Assembly (NCBI RefSeq): GCF_900963305.1
Contig: NC_042531.1
Location: forward strand, 630,001 to 694,000
Length of the DNA stretch: 64,000 nucleotides
Reading direction: 5' to 3'
DNA from: Echeneis naucrates
Taxonomy: Eukaryota; Chordata; Actinopteri; Carangiformes; Echeneidae
The position numbers and the translations under genes are program-made. Shown piece by piece: positions 12,206 to 27,000 of the stretch; position 1 is the first letter of the stretch, and each line of letters starts with the position of its first letter. The notes under the pieces were generated by a model. It made no database searches. It was not told where the DNA came from and saw only the letters and a list, made by a program, of their open reading frames with translations.

Positions 12206-14828
12206 CGCTTTAACAAAACATCATGGCGTCCTGGCCTTTATGTGGGAGGGATCCTAACCTGGTTTCACCTGAGAACTGTCTATATTGAATTTAACTTGGA
12301 TCCAGCTCAAGCTGTTGAATGAATAATATTGATCTGTCTGTGATAGTTCCAGTGAACAGACACCAAAGCACCCATCAGACGGATGCTGATGATCGCTGCC
12401 AACACACCAGGTCACATGAAATGTGTGTGATCACCTGCGACAGGCGAGAGCAGCCTCAATTATAACAATGACAACTGACTAAGAACTCTTCTGTCCAAAC
12501 CGTTGGCATCTTTACACAAACATATTTCAGTTTTTTTTCATTACTTCAGAATCATTCTTGTATCTGTTCCTTCCTGGAACCAGTTTCAGGGACGCCTGGA
12601 TTGGTGGTGTGGACACCGATCCACGTTACAGGATCTGTTTCTCTAGAGACAAATTGAGACAAGAGACAGCTGAATGAAATCAAGGACCATAAAATAAAGG
12701 GAGAATGAGGGACATCTTCCCATAGACTTCAGTGTCATCTGACTTGTACTGCCCGTCTCTTGTTCAAGAGCTCCCGCCATCTGATAAAAGAAACATCAAG
12801 ACACAGCTGACTAAAAATGTGACCTAATCAGTTTATTTCAGTTCAAAGGTGACAGTTATTATGATTCTCTAAGTGAACGAATAGATACATCAAAAATATG
12901 CGGCTCTCTCAGTGATGCTGGAGATAAAACAGACAGAAGAATCTTTAAGCTTTAACAGTCACATCAGCCTGAAGACTCCCTGAAGCTTCAGGACCTTTGA
13001 AGGAACAACATTTACACCTGTTAATTTTCTCATTTGATCTAAACCAGCGCCAACATTCTGGAGTTCTATCTGAGCTCGTCTTATTGGTTAGTTGATGACG
13101 ATGTCACTAATGTCAGTGCACCAATAAGAATTTAGAACTCAAAAAATAATTTCTAGATTTATGTTTGCATATTGAGCTGATGAGATGAAAATATGGATTG
13201 GCTCGTTTTAGTGCTAATTAAACAGCTACATCTAGCAGCTACCTTTATGCTAAGCTAAGCTAACAGGCTGTTGCTTAATCTTTTGTCATTGATCAATATT
13301 CTCAGAGAATTTCCCAAAAATGTTTATGAGTAACAAACAGTCATTGCTGAGTTTATGATGTTTCAAAATACCTCAGTATTCTCATCATTATTGTTTCTAT
13401 TCAGACAACATGAAAACAACCTTTCAGCAAAGTCTGCAGGTGAGTCGGCCTGAACATACTGAGACCTTCAACAGCCCAGCAGACCAGAGTCTAACCTCCA
13501 TTACAGACTGACTGCACATGCTAACTTTGCAAAGTCCACCATCTTAGGTTTTGGTGAGACATCAGCTACAGGATGCATTGTGGGGCAGCAGGGAAACGGT
13601 TGGAAACATCTTTTTATCGAGAAACTGCTCTTGATGATGTGACATGCTGTTAACAATCTGTAGTAAAGTTATGAACTTCAGCTGATGATCCTCACACAAA
13701 CTATGTTTTACTGCACAGGGAATCTTAAGTCTGTTCCACCAAGTTATGAACGTGTTAGCTAACGTCAGCTCAATCTGCTGTAATCAAAACGTCATCAAAT
13801 CCAAAGAAGGGCAGCATGAGCTGCTAACGTTAGCCTAATGTTAGCCTAAAACAACATCCAGGACTGACTTACAGTCTGTCACATCCAGTTCACTGGACAT
13901 GCTAAACTTTGTAGCTGCCGTGATCCTGATACACTAAGAAATCATTTTGACTGTGATAAAGTATTAATTCCACAATCAATTATCAGTTAATTCATTCATT
14001 ATTAAGTCAAAAGGTAAAAAAATATTCATCACAACATATTTCCTTTGTGCTAATCTTCTCATTTGTGAGACAAGAATCAGAATATTAGGTATACTTAATT
14101 GAAACAGTGATTTGAAGATTAAAACAGTTGCTGCTTCCTGATTGAACGACGGATGTTTCAAGGGTTAGTTCTCAGAGACTGTATGAAACAAGTCGGACTC
14201 ACGACTGTTAGTCGTCACTGTTTTATAGAAAAAAAAAATAGTGAAAAACCTCCACCAGCATCAAACCAGCTTCCCACACACAGAGGAAGGAAACCCAGAA
14301 TAGATATTTATATTTATATATTACTGTAACACTCCGTCTCTTATCAAACTAAACCTTTTTATCCAAAAATAGACCTGAAGCTGCTCCCGTTCATCTTATT
14401 GCTGCGGAGGAAGCCCTGAATCCTCATTATCAACGACACTTTCCTTCTGATCGTTTGTTGGCTGATGATGGTTTATCTCAGATTTTGATATTACTGGTTG
14501 CTGTCATACCCCCCCAGAGGAGCACATCCCTGTTCTGTACAGATTCTCTGCAGTTTTCAGATGAGTTAAAACATTTGAGTTTCTCAGCAGGTCTGGACTC
14601 TCAGACTCCTCCAGCTCCATCATTTGAGTTTGGACCAAAAAAACAAAACAGTGCAAAGAAATTAATTAAAACAACCCCCCTCCTGCAGGAGCTCCTCATT
14701 TGGCACAAACACAACATTACAAAAAACAAAAACACTTGGGCCTGTACCATAACCTCTTTGACCCTGACTCTATACCCACGGACTTTCAGTCTGGATGACC
14801 AGAGTGGCGTTCCTCCAACCTCTGACCT
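12206..14828. other. Convergent interval; probable long 3' UTR of itgav
   Basis: No gene is seen between the two convergent stop codons. The stretch is AT-rich, with little repeat content compared with its surroundings. A minus-strand AATAAA (plus TTTATT at 12832-12837) would give itgav a 3' UTR of about 2 kb. That assignment is inference. Confidence 0.35.
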
Positions 14829-17162
14829 CTAGGCGTCAGTGTTGCCGTTCTCCTCCGGCTGCAGCTGCTCCTTCTCGGTACAATCCTCCTGCGGTGGGCG
14901 CACCCTCTTAAAGAAACCCAGCTGAGGAAGAGGAGGGCGTGGATTAGACCCACTCGTCTACATTTTCACACCCAAAGTTCCTCTCATGTGTTTGGGTTGT
15001 TTCCATCTTTATCTGATCAGGAGTTCTGCTCAGTAATGATGAAAAATCAATTCTTTATTCTGTCAACACAATAACTGACTGATTGGCTGTGACATCACCC
15101 ACCGGAGCCAATAGGAGATGTGACTCTAGACATCATGACTGTCCCCTGATGTCAGCCGGTCTCAGACACCGAGGACCTGAAGAAGCCTGCTATCATCATC
15201 ATCCTCAGTGTTCTCACCTTGTACATGATGAAGATGAGCAGCGCCAACAGCAGCAGTCCAGCCAGAATCGCCAGGGCCACAACCCAACCAGGGACGGGTG
15301 TGACGGGTTCGGCCACCCACAGCACCGTCACACTGACCTGAGAACACACACAATTGGACAATGTTGGACACCCTGTGTGTGTGTAGGAGGGACAGAATAG
15401 TGCTCTGTGATGCTGGACAATCACGTGTCTCACAGACGTCCCAGCAGAGATCTGTGTGTGTCTGTCTGTGTCTCACCGTGGTGCTGTTGGACGGCAGCTC
15501 TGGTGCCAGATTCTTGTACGGCATCTTAATGACTTTGAAAGAAGCTGTAGAACGGACCACATAAGACCGGTTCTGGTTCTCCGTCTGCAAGAGAGCGAGG
15601 GAGAGAGACGTTAAGAACACTCAGGGAGTTGTTGTTGTGGTTGTTGTTGTGTTTGTTTACCCGGAGGAAATTGTTGACAGCCAGTCTGGAGTAGATGAAG
15701 AGGATGGCGTTCTTCATCCTCTCCAGACGACCAACCTGACACTTCAACCTCAGACACTGAGCTGTGGAGCAGTCCTACACACAGACACACAAAGACAGAC
15801 AATTTGGATGAACAGATTCTACTATGGGAGTTTTAGGTGTTCATACTCAATGTGTGTGTGTGTGTACCAGTGTGTGTAGGTCGTTCAGAGTGAGTGTGTG
15901 TGTGTGTAGGTCATTCAGAGTGAGTGAGTGTATGTGTGTGTGTGTGTGTGTGTAGGTCGTTCAGAGTGAGTGAGTGTGTGTGTGTGTAGGTCATTCAGAG
16001 TGAGTGAGTGTGTGTGTGTGTGTGTAGGTCATTCAGAGTGAGTGTGTGTGTGTGTGTGTGTGTGTAGGTCGTTCAGAGTGAGTGAGTGTGTGTGTGTGTG
16101 TGTGTGTAGGTCGTTCAGAGTGAGTGAGTGTGTGTGTGTAGGTCGTTCAGAGTGAGTGAGTGTGTGTGTGTGTACCAGTGTGTAGGTCGTTCAGAGTGAG
16201 TGTGTGTGTGTGTGTGTGTGTAGGTCGTTCAGAGTGAGTGTGTGTGTGTGTAGGTCATTCAGAGTGAGTGAGTGTATGTGTGTGTGTGTGTGTGTGTAGG
16301 TCGTTCAGAGTGAGTGAGTGTGTGTGTGTGTAGGTCATTCAGAGTGAGTGAGTGTGTGTGTGTGTGTGTAGGTCATTCAGAGTGAGTGTGTGTGTGTGTG
16401 TGTGTGTGTGTAGGTCGTTCAGAGTGAGTGAGTGTGTGTGTGTGTGTGTAGGTCATTCAGAGTGAGTGTGTGTGTGTGTGTGTGTGTGTAGGGTCGTTCA
16501 GAGTGAGTGAGTGTGTGTGTGTGTGTGTGTGTAGGTCGTTCAGAGTGAGTGAGTGTGTGTGTGTAGGTCGTTCAGAGTGAGTGAGTGTGTGTGTGTGTGT
16601 GTGTGTAGGTCGTTCAGAGTGAGTGAGTGTGTGTGTGTGTGTGTGTGTAGGTCGTTCAGAGTGAGTGAGTGTGTGTGTGTGTGTGTGTGTGTAGGTCGTT
16701 CAGAGTGAGTGAGTGTGTGTGTGTGTGTGTGTGGGTCATTCAGAGTGAGTGAGTGTGTGTGTGTGTGTGTGTAGGTCGTTCAGAGTGAGTGAGTGTGTGT
16801 GTGTGTAGGTCGTTCAGAGTGAGTGTGTGTGTGTGTGTGTGTGTGTAGGTCGTTCAGAGTGAGTGTGTGTGTGTGTGTGTGTGTGTAGGTCGTTCAGAGT
16901 GAGTGTGTGTGTGTGTGTAGGTCGTTCAGAGTGAGTGTGTGTGTGTGTGTAGGTCGTTCAGAGTGAGTGAGTGTGTGTGTGTGTGTGTGTGTGTGTAGGT
17001 CATTCAGAGTGAGTGTGTGTGTGTGTGTGTGTAGGTCGTTCAGAGTGAGTGTGTGTGTGTGTGTAGGTCGTTCAGAGTGAGTGAGTGTGTGTGTGTGTGT
17101 GTGTGTAGGTCGTTCAGAGTGAGTGAGTGAGTGTGTGTGTGTGTGTGTGTAGGTCATTCAGA

Positions 17163-17198
<36 letters not shown>

Positions 17199-17212
17199 GT
17201 CGTTCAGAGTGA

Positions 17213-17250
<38 letters not shown>

Positions 17251-19655
17251 CAGTGTGTAGGTCGTTCAGAGTGAGTGTGTGTGTGTGTGTAGGTCATTCA
17301 GAGTGAGTGAGTGTGTGTGTGTGTAGGTCGTTCAGAGTGAGTGTGTGTGTGTGTGTGTGTGTGTACCAGTGTGTGTAGATCGTTCAGTGTGTCTCTGGAC
17401 TCCAGGTCTCTCTTCCTGATGTGGTTTTTGTTTCTTCCTTCTGTCTCTCGTTCTTGAGGTGGAACGATGCTGGTGTTCTTCTGAGAGGTCAGCGGGTTCT
17501 AACAAACAACCACAGACACACACACAATGTCTTAGTATGTCTCTCAGTGTGTCCCTCAGTAGTTGTCTCTCAGTAGCTGTCCCTCAGTGTGTCTCTCAGT
17601 AGTTGTCTCTCAGTAGTTGTCTCTCAGTAGTTGTCCCTCAGTCGTTGTCCCTCAGTCGTTGTCCCTCAGTAGTTGTCTCTCAGTGTGTCCCTCAGTATTT
17701 GTCTCTCAGTGTATCCCTCAGTAGTTGTCCCTCAGTAGTTGTGTCCCTCAGTAGTTGTGTCCCTCAGTAGTTGTCCCTCAGTAGTTGTCTCTCAGTAGTT
17801 GTCTCTCAGTGTGTCCCTCAGTAGTTGTCCCTCAGTATTTGTCCCTCAGTATTTGTCTCTCAGTGTATCCCTCAGTAGTTGTCCCTCAGTGTGTCCCTCA
17901 GTCGTTGTCCCTCAGTATTTGTCTCTCAGTGTATCCCTCAGTAGTTGTCCCTCAGTGTGTCCCTCAGTATTTGTCTCTCAGTGTAACCCTCAGTAGTTGT
18001 CCCTCAGTGTGTCCCTCAGTAGTTGTGTCTCAGTAGTTGTGTCCCTCAGTAGTTGTCTCTCAGTAGTTGTGTCCCTCAGTAGTTGTCTCTCAGTGTGTCC
18101 CTCAGTAGTTGTCCCTCAGTAGTTGTCTCTTAGTTTATCCCTCAGTAGTTGTCCCTCAGTAGTTGTCCCTCAGTAGTTGTCTCTCAGTGTATCCCTCAGT
18201 AGTTGTCCCTCAGTAGTTGTCTCTCAGTAGTTGTCCCTCAGTAGTTGTCCCTCAGTAGTTGTCTCTCAGTGTGTCCCTCAGTTGTTGTCCCTCAGTAGTT
18301 GTCTCTCAGTGTATCCCTCAGTAGTTGTCCCTCAGTATTTGTCTCTCAGTGTATCCCTCAGTAGTTGTCCCTCAGTAGTTGTCTCTCTGTGTCTCCCTCA
18401 GTAGTTGTCCCTCAGTCGTTGTCTCTCAGTGTGTCCCTCAGTAGTTGTCCCTCAGTATTTGTCTCTCAGTGTATCCCTCAGTAGTTGTCCCTCAGTAGTT
18501 GTCCCTCAGTTTGTCCCTCAGTAGTTGTCTCTCAGTGTGTCCCTCAGTAGTTGTCCCTCAGTAGTTGTCTCTCAGTAGTTGTCTCTCAGTAGTTGTGTCC
18601 CTCAGTAGTTGTCTCTCAATAGTTGTCCCTCAGTAGTTGTCTCTCAGTACTTGTCTCTCTGTGTCTCCCTCAGTAGTTGTCTCTCAGTAATTGTCTCTCA
18701 GTGTGTCCCTCAGTAGTTGTCTCTCAGTAGTTGTCCCTCAGTAATTGTCCCTCAGTAATTGTCCCTCAGTAATTGTCCCTCAGTAGTTGTCTCTCTGTGT
18801 CTCCCTCAGTAGTTGTCCCTCAGTAGGTGTCCCTCAGTAGGTGTCCCTCAGTAGGTGTCTCTCAGTAGGTGTCCCTCAGTAGTTGTCTCTCAATAGTTGT
18901 CCCTCAGTAGTTGTCTCTCAGTAGTTGTCTCTCTGTGTCTCCCTCAGTAGTTGTCTCTCAGTAATTGTCTCTCAGTGTGTCCCTCAGTAGTTGTCTCTCA
19001 GTAGTTGTCCCTCAGTAATTGTCCCTCAGTAATTGTCCCTCAGTAATTGTCCCTCAGTAGTTGTCTCTCTGTGTCTCCCTCAGTAGTTGTCCCTCAGTAG
19101 GTGTCTCTCTGTGTCTCCCTCAGTAGTTGTCCCTCAGTAGGTGTCCCTCAGTAGGTGTCTCTCAGTAGGTGTCCCTCAGTAGGTGTCCCTCAGTAGGTGT
19201 CTCTCAGTAGGTGTCCCTCAGTAGGTGTCTCTCAGTGTGTCCCTCACAGACACGTTGAGGGGGTTGATCTCTGTGTCGGAGGTGCAGTTGATGGGCCCCT
19301 CGGTGTCGTAGCTGGTGATGTAGAGCAGGGAGCCGTTGTTGAACTGATGGGGCCACTCCACGTCCACGGAGGCTTTACTGATCGTACTGGGCCCGCTGTT
19401 CAGGAGCTGTCATGACAACACACAGTGTCACCGTGATGTCACACACTTCACTTTGTGTTACTGTCCAGAGGCTGCGTGAACTTTGTGGGTGTTTACCTCG
19501 TAGACGTGTACGATCTGTGGACCGATGTCGTCTCCAACAACAGGAGGCACTTTATGTTTCCAGTTGGCGATCGGAAGCAGCACCTGACCAGGAGAGGATG
19601 ACCTGGAAGACACACACAGACACACACTCTGATCATTGATCACTTTTAACCCTCC

Positions 19656-19700
<45 letters not shown>

Positions 19701-22315
19701 CCTCTGATGGAGACTTTAGCCAGAACAGCCAGTTTGGTGATGCTGGACACACGGGGACTCTTGTTGTCAAACTGGTTGGAGCTGAAGCACAAAAAAAGAA
19801 ACAGTGTTGTGTTAATTGATCCTGAATCCAGATGTGGGGACCTCCACAGCCCATGGAGGTCCTGGTGCTGGAGTACTGCCGACCTGACGACACTGTCCCA
19901 AAGTACACTGTTCATTCACAATAATGGATTTCATTTGTTATTAATTTAGGAATAGCTGTGATTAGTTCCTGCGTCGGGATGTCATCATGATGTCACTGTG
20001 ATCCTGCAGATTTCTCTGGAACTTATTGTGGACATGAGAGGGACATGAGAGGGACATGAGAAATCATGACATCGGACGTCACCTGATGATCTGCAGGTCA
20101 AACTTGACGGACGTGTCCTCCTCCGACAGCTGGTGCACACTGAACCTCAGCTCAGCTAGAATCTGGCCAATCAGAGCAAAGGAAGAGACAGCAAAGCACC
20201 AATGAGAGAGGGAGAGGAGGGAGGAGAAGGCACACTGGAGGAGTCAGAGAACTTCATCAATGTTTCTAAATCTGGTCGCTCCTAAAACACCCAAAATGCA
20301 TCAGGAGCAGTAATCTGACCACCAACCTTAGTTCCTCCCTTCATGGGGTTTCCCAGGTCACACACCACCACCTTGGTCCCGTTTTCATTCTTGTAGGCAC
20401 AGGACAGCCTGGACAGGACCTATCAGAACCAGGAAGTGACATCATCAGGGTTACAGGACAGGTTTGTGTGAGATCAACAGACTTCAAAGGATGGATGGAT
20501 GATGGACGGATGGATGATGATTGATAGATGATGGATGGATGGATGGATGGATGATGGATTAATGGATGCTGAATGATGGATGGATGGATGATGATTGATG
20601 GATGGATGGATGGATTGATGGATGATGAATGATAGATGATGATTGATAGATGATGGATGGATTGATGGATGGATGGATGGATGGATGATGGATTAATGGA
20701 TGCTGAATGATGGATGGATGGATGATGATGATTGATGGATGGATGGATTGATGGATGATGAATGGATGGATGATGGATTGATAGATGATGATTGATGGAT
20801 TGATGGATGGATGGATGGATGGTGCCCCCCTCCCAGACCTGACTGCGGACCACCCCAGTGAAGTCGGCCTGCTGTGGGGGGTATACGTGGAGCTCGGCCT
20901 CGTAGGCGCCCTCTCCCTGATTCTCAGCGCTGATCTCCAGGGTCAGAGCGTTGTCATCTCCAATGTAGATCTGCTCGCGGTCACTGTGACAACCGGAATG
21001 ATCACCGTTGGTAACATGTCATAGGTCAGTGATTTTGTTGTGTAGCTGATTTGTACACTTATTGACAGGCCCACCTCTTCACGGACAGCTTCAGGTCTGG
21101 TTTACAGATATTGTCGTCTCCACAGTCCAGCAGGATGTGAGCCTGATGGAGGGAGGAAGGAAGAAAGTTCAGAAGAAGATAAATATCAGTTGTTCAGACA
21201 GTCAGTCTCACACACACCTGCTTGGTGATGTTGGATGGAGCCGACATGTCGATGATTGGCAGCAGTCCGGTACGGTCAGCAGCCTGCAGGTAGTCCAGAC
21301 TGTACTCCATCGCCACGGAGATGGGCGTGATCTTATCACGGAACTCATCCTGGGGGGGCATTGATGGAGCTCAGTGTATCATTGTGCATCATTGTGTAGC
21401 TCAGTGTATTGGGCCCTGAGCTGGACCAGGACAACCCCTCACCCTCAGGAAGACGTTCTGCTCCTCACAGGCTGGCCCCCCTCCATTGCTGACCGTCATG
21501 TTTTTGGAGTACTGGAAGGTCCGGCTGTGCAGGAAGAGGACTCTCTTGGTGGACTCCTTCTGCTTCAGCCGGTCCAGCATCAGGTCCACACGGAAGTCTG
21601 GAGACAGACCAGAGATCAGGACTGGGGTCAAGAGGAGGACACCCACCAAACACACACACACACTTACTAAGAGAAGCTGGTGCTCCTTGTCCTCTGGCCT
21701 TCAAACAGTACTTGACCTTAAAACTGAGAAAACAGAGGAAGACCTCAGGTCATGTGACAGGAAGTCATATGAGTCTGTCTGTCCCCAGAGGACATTAACT
21801 GATCAGGACTCACCAGGACACAGGAGTGCTGCTCTCAGGAAGACTGCAGAGCTTCTCCTCTGGGTTGATGATCTGAGGTGTCATGTCCAACGTGGCGTTG
21901 ACACTGATCACAGGACGGGCTCTGACACACACACAAAGGAGAGGCTGTTAGTGATCTGCTGCAGAACCCGAGCTTGTGTCATGATCATAATGATGATGTA
22001 ACGTTCAGCAGACAGGACATGTGTGTGGATTGTGTGTTGTTGTGTTTATCAAGTGTAATTGGAAGCGAGTTAAACTTGATGATGTTGAATTAATGATCTG
22101 CAGAAACAAAGACAAACACTGAGCAGGAGCTCTTTGATATCAGGGTGGTCCACTCAGCTTCACACACACACACAGCAGGGGTCTACACAGACACACAGAC
22201 ACACACACACACACAGTATGGGGTCTGAATACCTGTATAAAACAGCTATGTCTGCTCCAAATGCTCCAACTATTAAATCTGAAAGACAGAAACAGCATTT
22301 TAGTCCTGCTGAGTT

Positions 22316-22352
<37 letters not shown>

Positions 22353-23984
22353 CTGGATATCCATTCTGGTCTATGTCAGTGTTTCCAGTCATGGAGTATC
22401 CAAAGCTAGCAGGCATGTAAGTGGACGCCCACTTCCCCTGAAGGACCTGAGACGAGACAACTACAGGTGAACACACAGCTGAGTGAGGATGAGAATGAGG
22501 AGGAAGATGAAGAACTGGATGAAGAGGAAAAGGTTATATACACTTGAATGAACTAGGAGGAGATTAAATGGCTCGTATTTCCTGACTGTCGCGCTCAGTG
22601 TGTCTTGTCAGGAACAAACTTGTGCTCAGAATAAAAACTGGGGTTCATGTGAACACAACACAGATGTGCTGATGGTGATACAGACCTGAGACGGTGTCGG
22701 GTCGGGCCCACGGGGGCGGCCATTGTGGATGTAGACCAAGCCAAGGTGGTCTGGGCCTCCATACGGAGCAGAGATGGCCACATCTGGAGTGGGGGGGCAG
22801 AGACATGAGCTGGGACAGGACACCTGGGAGGTGTGTGTGTGTGTGTGTGTTACCGTTGTAACCATCTTTGTCTAGGTCTCCCAGAGCTGTGATGGCTGAG
22901 CCATATCGGGCATAGACTTCCGACCCCGTCAGGGCCTGAATTTCGTGGAAGGAAAAGCCACCTTGACACAGATACACAGACACCTGGAGACACACACAAA
23001 GAAACAAACAGTAGTGGAGAACATGTTATACAAAGCTGAAGTGAGCTGCGGACAGCTGTGTGTCTGTGTGTGTTCATGTCGGCCTTTGTGCATCTACCTA
23101 CCTGTCCCACCTCCCTGAGTTTTCCATCTGATCCTCGGTCCATGAAGAGAGGCGCTCCGACCAAAAGATCCACCAATCTGTCAACAAGGGAGTCATCATC
23201 GTCATCATGAAGGCTGGTAAACCAACAACTACTCAAAGTCACTGACACAGACTCACCCATCGTTATTAACATCAGAGGCAGCTACAGAGTGTCCGAAGTA
23301 GGCAGCCATCTACAGGAGGAGAGAAGGGGAGGAGTTAGTGAAGCGACAGTGAGTGAGTTTTGGAGGGGGGACAGAAAAATGAGGAGGTACTCTGTCATTA
23401 ACTGTGAGATGGCTGATGGCTGACTCCTCCCCCTCCAGTGCCATCAGCAGTGTAGTGCAGTTTTCAGGTGGAGGGGGTGGAGTCAGAACACCTGTAGCTC
23501 ACCTGAGTTCCTGTGAAGTTCACCATGGAGTCCATGGTCTTGCCGTTGAAGATGTTCACCTGAAACAGAGCACAGGAAGTCAGCTGTGGCAGTCTGATGT
23601 CATGTGGTCCTCAGACAGGAAGTCAGGAGTGAACACTCACATAGCCCAGAGCTTTCTCCCCTCGAGGTACTCCGGTCACAAAGTCTGCAGAAAAGAGAGC
23701 GCCGCAGGTTTGATTGCCTCGTACTGACACGGCGCCTGATCACAGACTGTTTAACTCACCTTCGATTCCGTCGTCATTGAAGTCTGCCACCGTCACAGAG
23801 TACCCTGCACAGACACGCTGATGAGATCATGTGACCAACATCTGACACCATGTGACCTGTCCAGCCTCCTGACCACACCCACTGGTCAGTCACATGGAGG
23901 TCACTGTACCCACTGAGATGATGTATTCAAGTCTGCTCTGTGAAAATCAACTTTTAACAGTTGGTATTATTTCTGATGGCAGTG

Positions 23985-24024
<40 letters not shown>

Positions 24025-27000
24025 TGTGGTTACCAAGGTAGCTGTCATCATACTGAGCCCCAGCTGACTTGGTGGAAAGAGTTTTGGAGAACTGAGAGAT
24101 GAAATTTGTGTCAGCCTGGGAGAAAATCTCAGAGACGTCATCAGAAATCAGCTGACCTGAGGAGACAAGAGGGGAACGGAAGGAAACAGTAGAGATGGTT
24201 AGAGAAACTCTGAGGAGGTGAGCTAACAACAACAGAGTTTCCCTCCAAGGATTAATAAAGTATTTCTGATCCTGAAAAAGAGAACAGGAAGAGAACACAA
24301 CCTGAAGAACTACAGACTGTTACACTTCAGAAAAACACACAACCTGTAATTAAAGGAGTCGACGTTTTAACAGCTGCCTAATCAGAAACAGAGCTGTGTG
24401 TGTCTGTGTGTGTGAACGCATGTGTGTGGGTTCAGTCAACAGGAAACAATAATTAGCTGACACACACAGGGGGGAGAGAGGCTGACTAAGGGTTCAGGAT
24501 ACTCTCTGTCACACCCTAAAACCACACAAACATGAATTATAACACACTGCTGATACACACAGAGATACAAACATGGATTACAACACACAGACACACCCTG
24601 TCTGGACCTGAACCTGCTGCACTTTCTGACTCTACTGTAGTCCAGTATGTAGACCAGCATGAGGACTGGTCTGGGACTGGTCTGATCTCCACCCATAGAG
24701 GGAGGAGCCGCAGCCACAATGACTCCCCTCAGCCTGTTCATGCTGATGCAGTAGAATCACAAACCACAACAACAACACACACAAGAGCCACACAGCAAAA
24801 CAATGTTCTGGACAATGTGGAGACACTTTTGCCGTCCTGCAGTCTGGAGCCTGTTCCGATTCTGACTGAAGGACATGAGTCAGAAAGTAGTTGTTCTGCT
24901 GAAATAACAGCACAAATTTGTGTTCATGTTGTCATGGTGTGTGTGTCTTTGTATTTGAAACTTTTCGTCTTCTTCTGCCTTCGGAGTCAAAACCTCCACA
25001 GACCGTCAACTTCAACACTTCTGTGAGGCATGGTGGTCCAGCAGGGCAGCTCGGGGTTTGAACCCCAGGGGTCTTTGTGTCCTCTTGTGCTTCCAAACAT
25101 GAACTGGACTCTAAATCAGCTGAAGGTGTCAATCAGAGTTTGTCTCGATATGTCTGTCCTCTGATGGAGCGGAGACCTGTCCAGTGTCAGCAGTGATAAG
25201 CTCCGCCCCCCAGCTGGGTGAAAAATGATGTGGGCTAAGACAGAAACACACACTCACCCTGCCAGTAGAAGCTGCCTGGTCCTCCAACCACAACTCTGTT
25301 CTGAAACAACCACAAAGACACAGGACAGAGTCAGGCCCACATGAACTGACAACAAGAGACCAGTCCACCACAGCTCCCTTAGACCAGAACCATCTGTTCC
25401 AGGTCCATGAACTGTCACCCCACCTGAAGAGATGAACTAATGTGTACCCAGACCACAGAGACCTTTGACTGGACTCCGAGTCTGAGTGAGTCCAGGTTAG
25501 TTCTGGGGACTCACCTTCAGGAAGTCAGCACTGAAGCCGGCCTGGCAGAAGCCCTGCCCCTCCGGGGAGTTGGCCGCTGGATGGAGATCAAGCATGTTAT
25601 TATGGGTCAAATGACATGAAAAGAACTTTACCGACACTGACCCCAGAGTTTAGTGCTGACCACAAACACACACAGCAGTCCACAGCTCTCATGCACATTA
25701 AGTCAGAGGAGGAGGAGGAAAGAGGAAGAGGAACTGACTTGATCTGCAGGGGGAGTACTCCACCACTTTGTCCTCCTTTTTCAGGTAACACGTCCCCACC
25801 GGCTCGCGCTCAGACACACCAAAGGTCGACCACTGGTACAAAGGAGCACAGGCCTGGAACACATAGGTCAGAGTCTGGTTTAGGGTCCGGTCCGGGATTC
25901 CCCAGTCAGGTCAGGGGTGTGTCCATGTTGTTGCTCCTCACCAGGATGTATTCTCCACCAGATCGGACCGAAGCTCCAAACCACTGCTTGGATTTAAACT
26001 CCATCTGATCCCCATTTTTGTTTGTCCTGTCAGCTGCAGACATAAACACACAACATCAGCTCAATATGACAACTTCAGTATTAAAGAACATTTGGACCTC
26101 ACAAGTGTGTCTAAAATCATGTCTTGAGAGGTACAAAATGTTTTTGGTTCAGCTTCTTCATGTGTGAAGCCTCAGGAGGGAAACTCAACATGTGACTGAT
26201 GACTGGACACACCAAACAGACTGAATACAGATGCTTCAGCAGCTCTTGTTCTAAATGATCATCTGAATTATTAAATTCTCTTTTTAATTTCCTGCAAGAC
26301 AGAAAACTAAGTTAACAGAGTGAACAGGCTCAGTTTACTGATGAGGTGATTAGCTTATTGCGTTACAGTCGAAATGTGTGTTCTTATTTTAACCACAGAC
26401 CAACTTCCTTTGAAGAGCTGACCCTGTTAGAGCCAAACACACAGTTCAGATGAAATTTCAACATAAACAAGCAGTGATGAAATCAGCTCCAGTACAGCTC
26501 CATGTAGACCAGAACCATGTCCTGGCTGAGCCTGGAGACAGATCAATCCTGAATCCTGGTCCACGGTGATGTTGGCAGATTGTGGGGATGTTTGGGGTTT
26601 TCCCATCAGGAAGGAGAACTCCGGTCAGCTCAGTTAGTCAACATCAGACGGAAACAGAGAACCATCCCAGTTTGGCAACTAGTCAGATATCTGAATGTGT
26701 CATTATGGTGGTGAATCAGTCCACTGGTTTCCTACCAGGCCATTATGGGCTGAATGACTGTGTGACCACGACAACAGTCAGTCTGTTTGGACTGAGTCTG
26801 CCTCACAGGGTCACTTATATGAGGGCCCGGACCTTCAGAGACCACAGACCAGATATATCTACATATATACACACAGAGAGAGCATCGTCTGTTTTAAACT
26901 CACTTCCTGTTCATTCTGACACGGAGGGAAAAAAAGGTCTATCAGTATAAATATATGAAGAGCTAAAGACAGTTTGTGCCCAAACTGAAAACAGAAAAAC

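Noticed and set aside
16894-17157. Thr/His-rich frame in the itgav intron array
   Set aside because: It is the CA minisatellite. Only its partial match to the exon end (LNDLHTL) is of interest and is reported as a finding.
20341-20853. 170-codon minus-strand frame
   Set aside because: It joins a GATG-type array to an itgav exon in the wrong frame.
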